Source: Spirirestis rafaelensis WJT71-NPBG6 | Lineage (GTDB): Bacteria > Cyanobacteriota > Cyanobacteriia > Cyanobacteriales > Nostocaceae | Direction of reading: 5' to 3' | NCBI GenBank assembly: GCA_019359015.1 | Contig: JAHHID010000049.1 | Span: 1 to 54,989 of the forward strand | Length of the DNA: 54,989 nucleotides | Part shown: positions 54,872 through 54,989 of the stretch, piece by piece | How positions within the stretch are numbered: the first letter of the stretch is position 1 | Layout: each line of letters begins with the position of its first letter | Position numbers and translations under genes: made by a program | The notes under the pieces: model-generated | What the model saw: only the letters and a program-made list of their open reading frames with translations | What the model was told of the DNA's origin: nothing | The model's database searches: none

Positions 54872-54989
54872 TTACGCATTGACAGGAAGTTGACTATGTG
54901 CATTCAAGCCAACCTTTTGTTTAAGATGTTCCAGAATGAAGTCACGAGCTACCTGAAGAGATAAATTTCTTTGGAGTTCATACCAGTTT
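54872..54989 (-). mobile_element. 3' end of a transposase gene (runs off the window)
   Basis: The minus strand encodes 39 codons ending LQVARDFILEHLKQKVGLNAHSQLPVNA-like sequence (QVARDFILEHLKQKVGLNA, then HSQLPVNA) and TAA. It resembles C-termini of cyanobacterial IS transposases. TCAGGACTTACGCA (54865-54878), at and just past the stop, looks like the element's end. The rest lies beyond 54989. Confidence 0.6.

Overview
This window is cyanobacterial chromosome, most likely from a filamentous Nostocales-type organism. The evidence is the high density of HIP1 palindromes (GCGATCGC), a DnaE split by a trans-splicing intein, the rbpA-rpsU gene pair, an FtsH2-type thylakoid protease, a C-DES-type cystine lyase, many short tandem repeats (STRRs) and hairpin repeats, and paired DUF6888/DUF6887-like genes. 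Lineage is inferred from gene content and style, not from a marker gene.

Layout. 1-960 is a decayed TnpB-type transposon. 988-12958 holds housekeeping and conserved genes: argS, a beta-CASP-like metallo-hydrolase, a Nif3-like protein, YjbQ with a MurG-like glycosyltransferase, a cystine lyase and a TM0106-type RecB nuclease. 13171-18420 carries a phytase-like secreted protein and two tandem Ser/Thr kinases sharing an unnamed C-terminal domain. 18566-26005 has tRNA-Asp with a clear promoter, gltX, small secreted proteins, ftsH and an aminopeptidase P, with another TnpB remnant and a MITE. 26603-29434 holds two paralogous seven-bladed FG-GAP propellers. 29807-31629 has a TPR protein and a methyltransferase.

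31642-46089 is the most interesting part. Five minus-strand genes encode, in transcription order, a SWIM zinc-finger protein, a DUF5691-like protein, a MoxR-type AAA+ ATPase, a DUF5682-like protein and a VWA protein. The first three are tightly coupled. A DUF6888/DUF6887-like pair sits between the ATPase and DUF5682. A roughly 6-kb stretch separates DUF5682 from VWA; it holds rbpA-rpsU, a NADAR gene with one nonsense codon, a DUF2171 protein, an EgtD-like methyltransferase and several MITE-like elements. The set looks like a chaperone/metal-dependent-scaffold machine of unknown purpose.

46203-54989 contains small conserved genes, a PD-(D/E)XK-like protein, the C-terminal half of split DnaE with its IntC, gatA, two RodZ-like proteins on either side of an alpha/beta hydrolase, and the 3' end of a transposase that leaves the window.

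The strongest non-coding signal is a dispersed element present three times. It has long inverted-repeat arms whose sequence differs between copies but still pairs; one copy lies between rbpA and rpsU, and another is interrupted by a second MITE. STRR-like repeats have also entered several reading frames in frame (DUF5682, kinase 2, MoxR N-terminus, second RodZ). Family names rest on recognition by eye; no database search was run.
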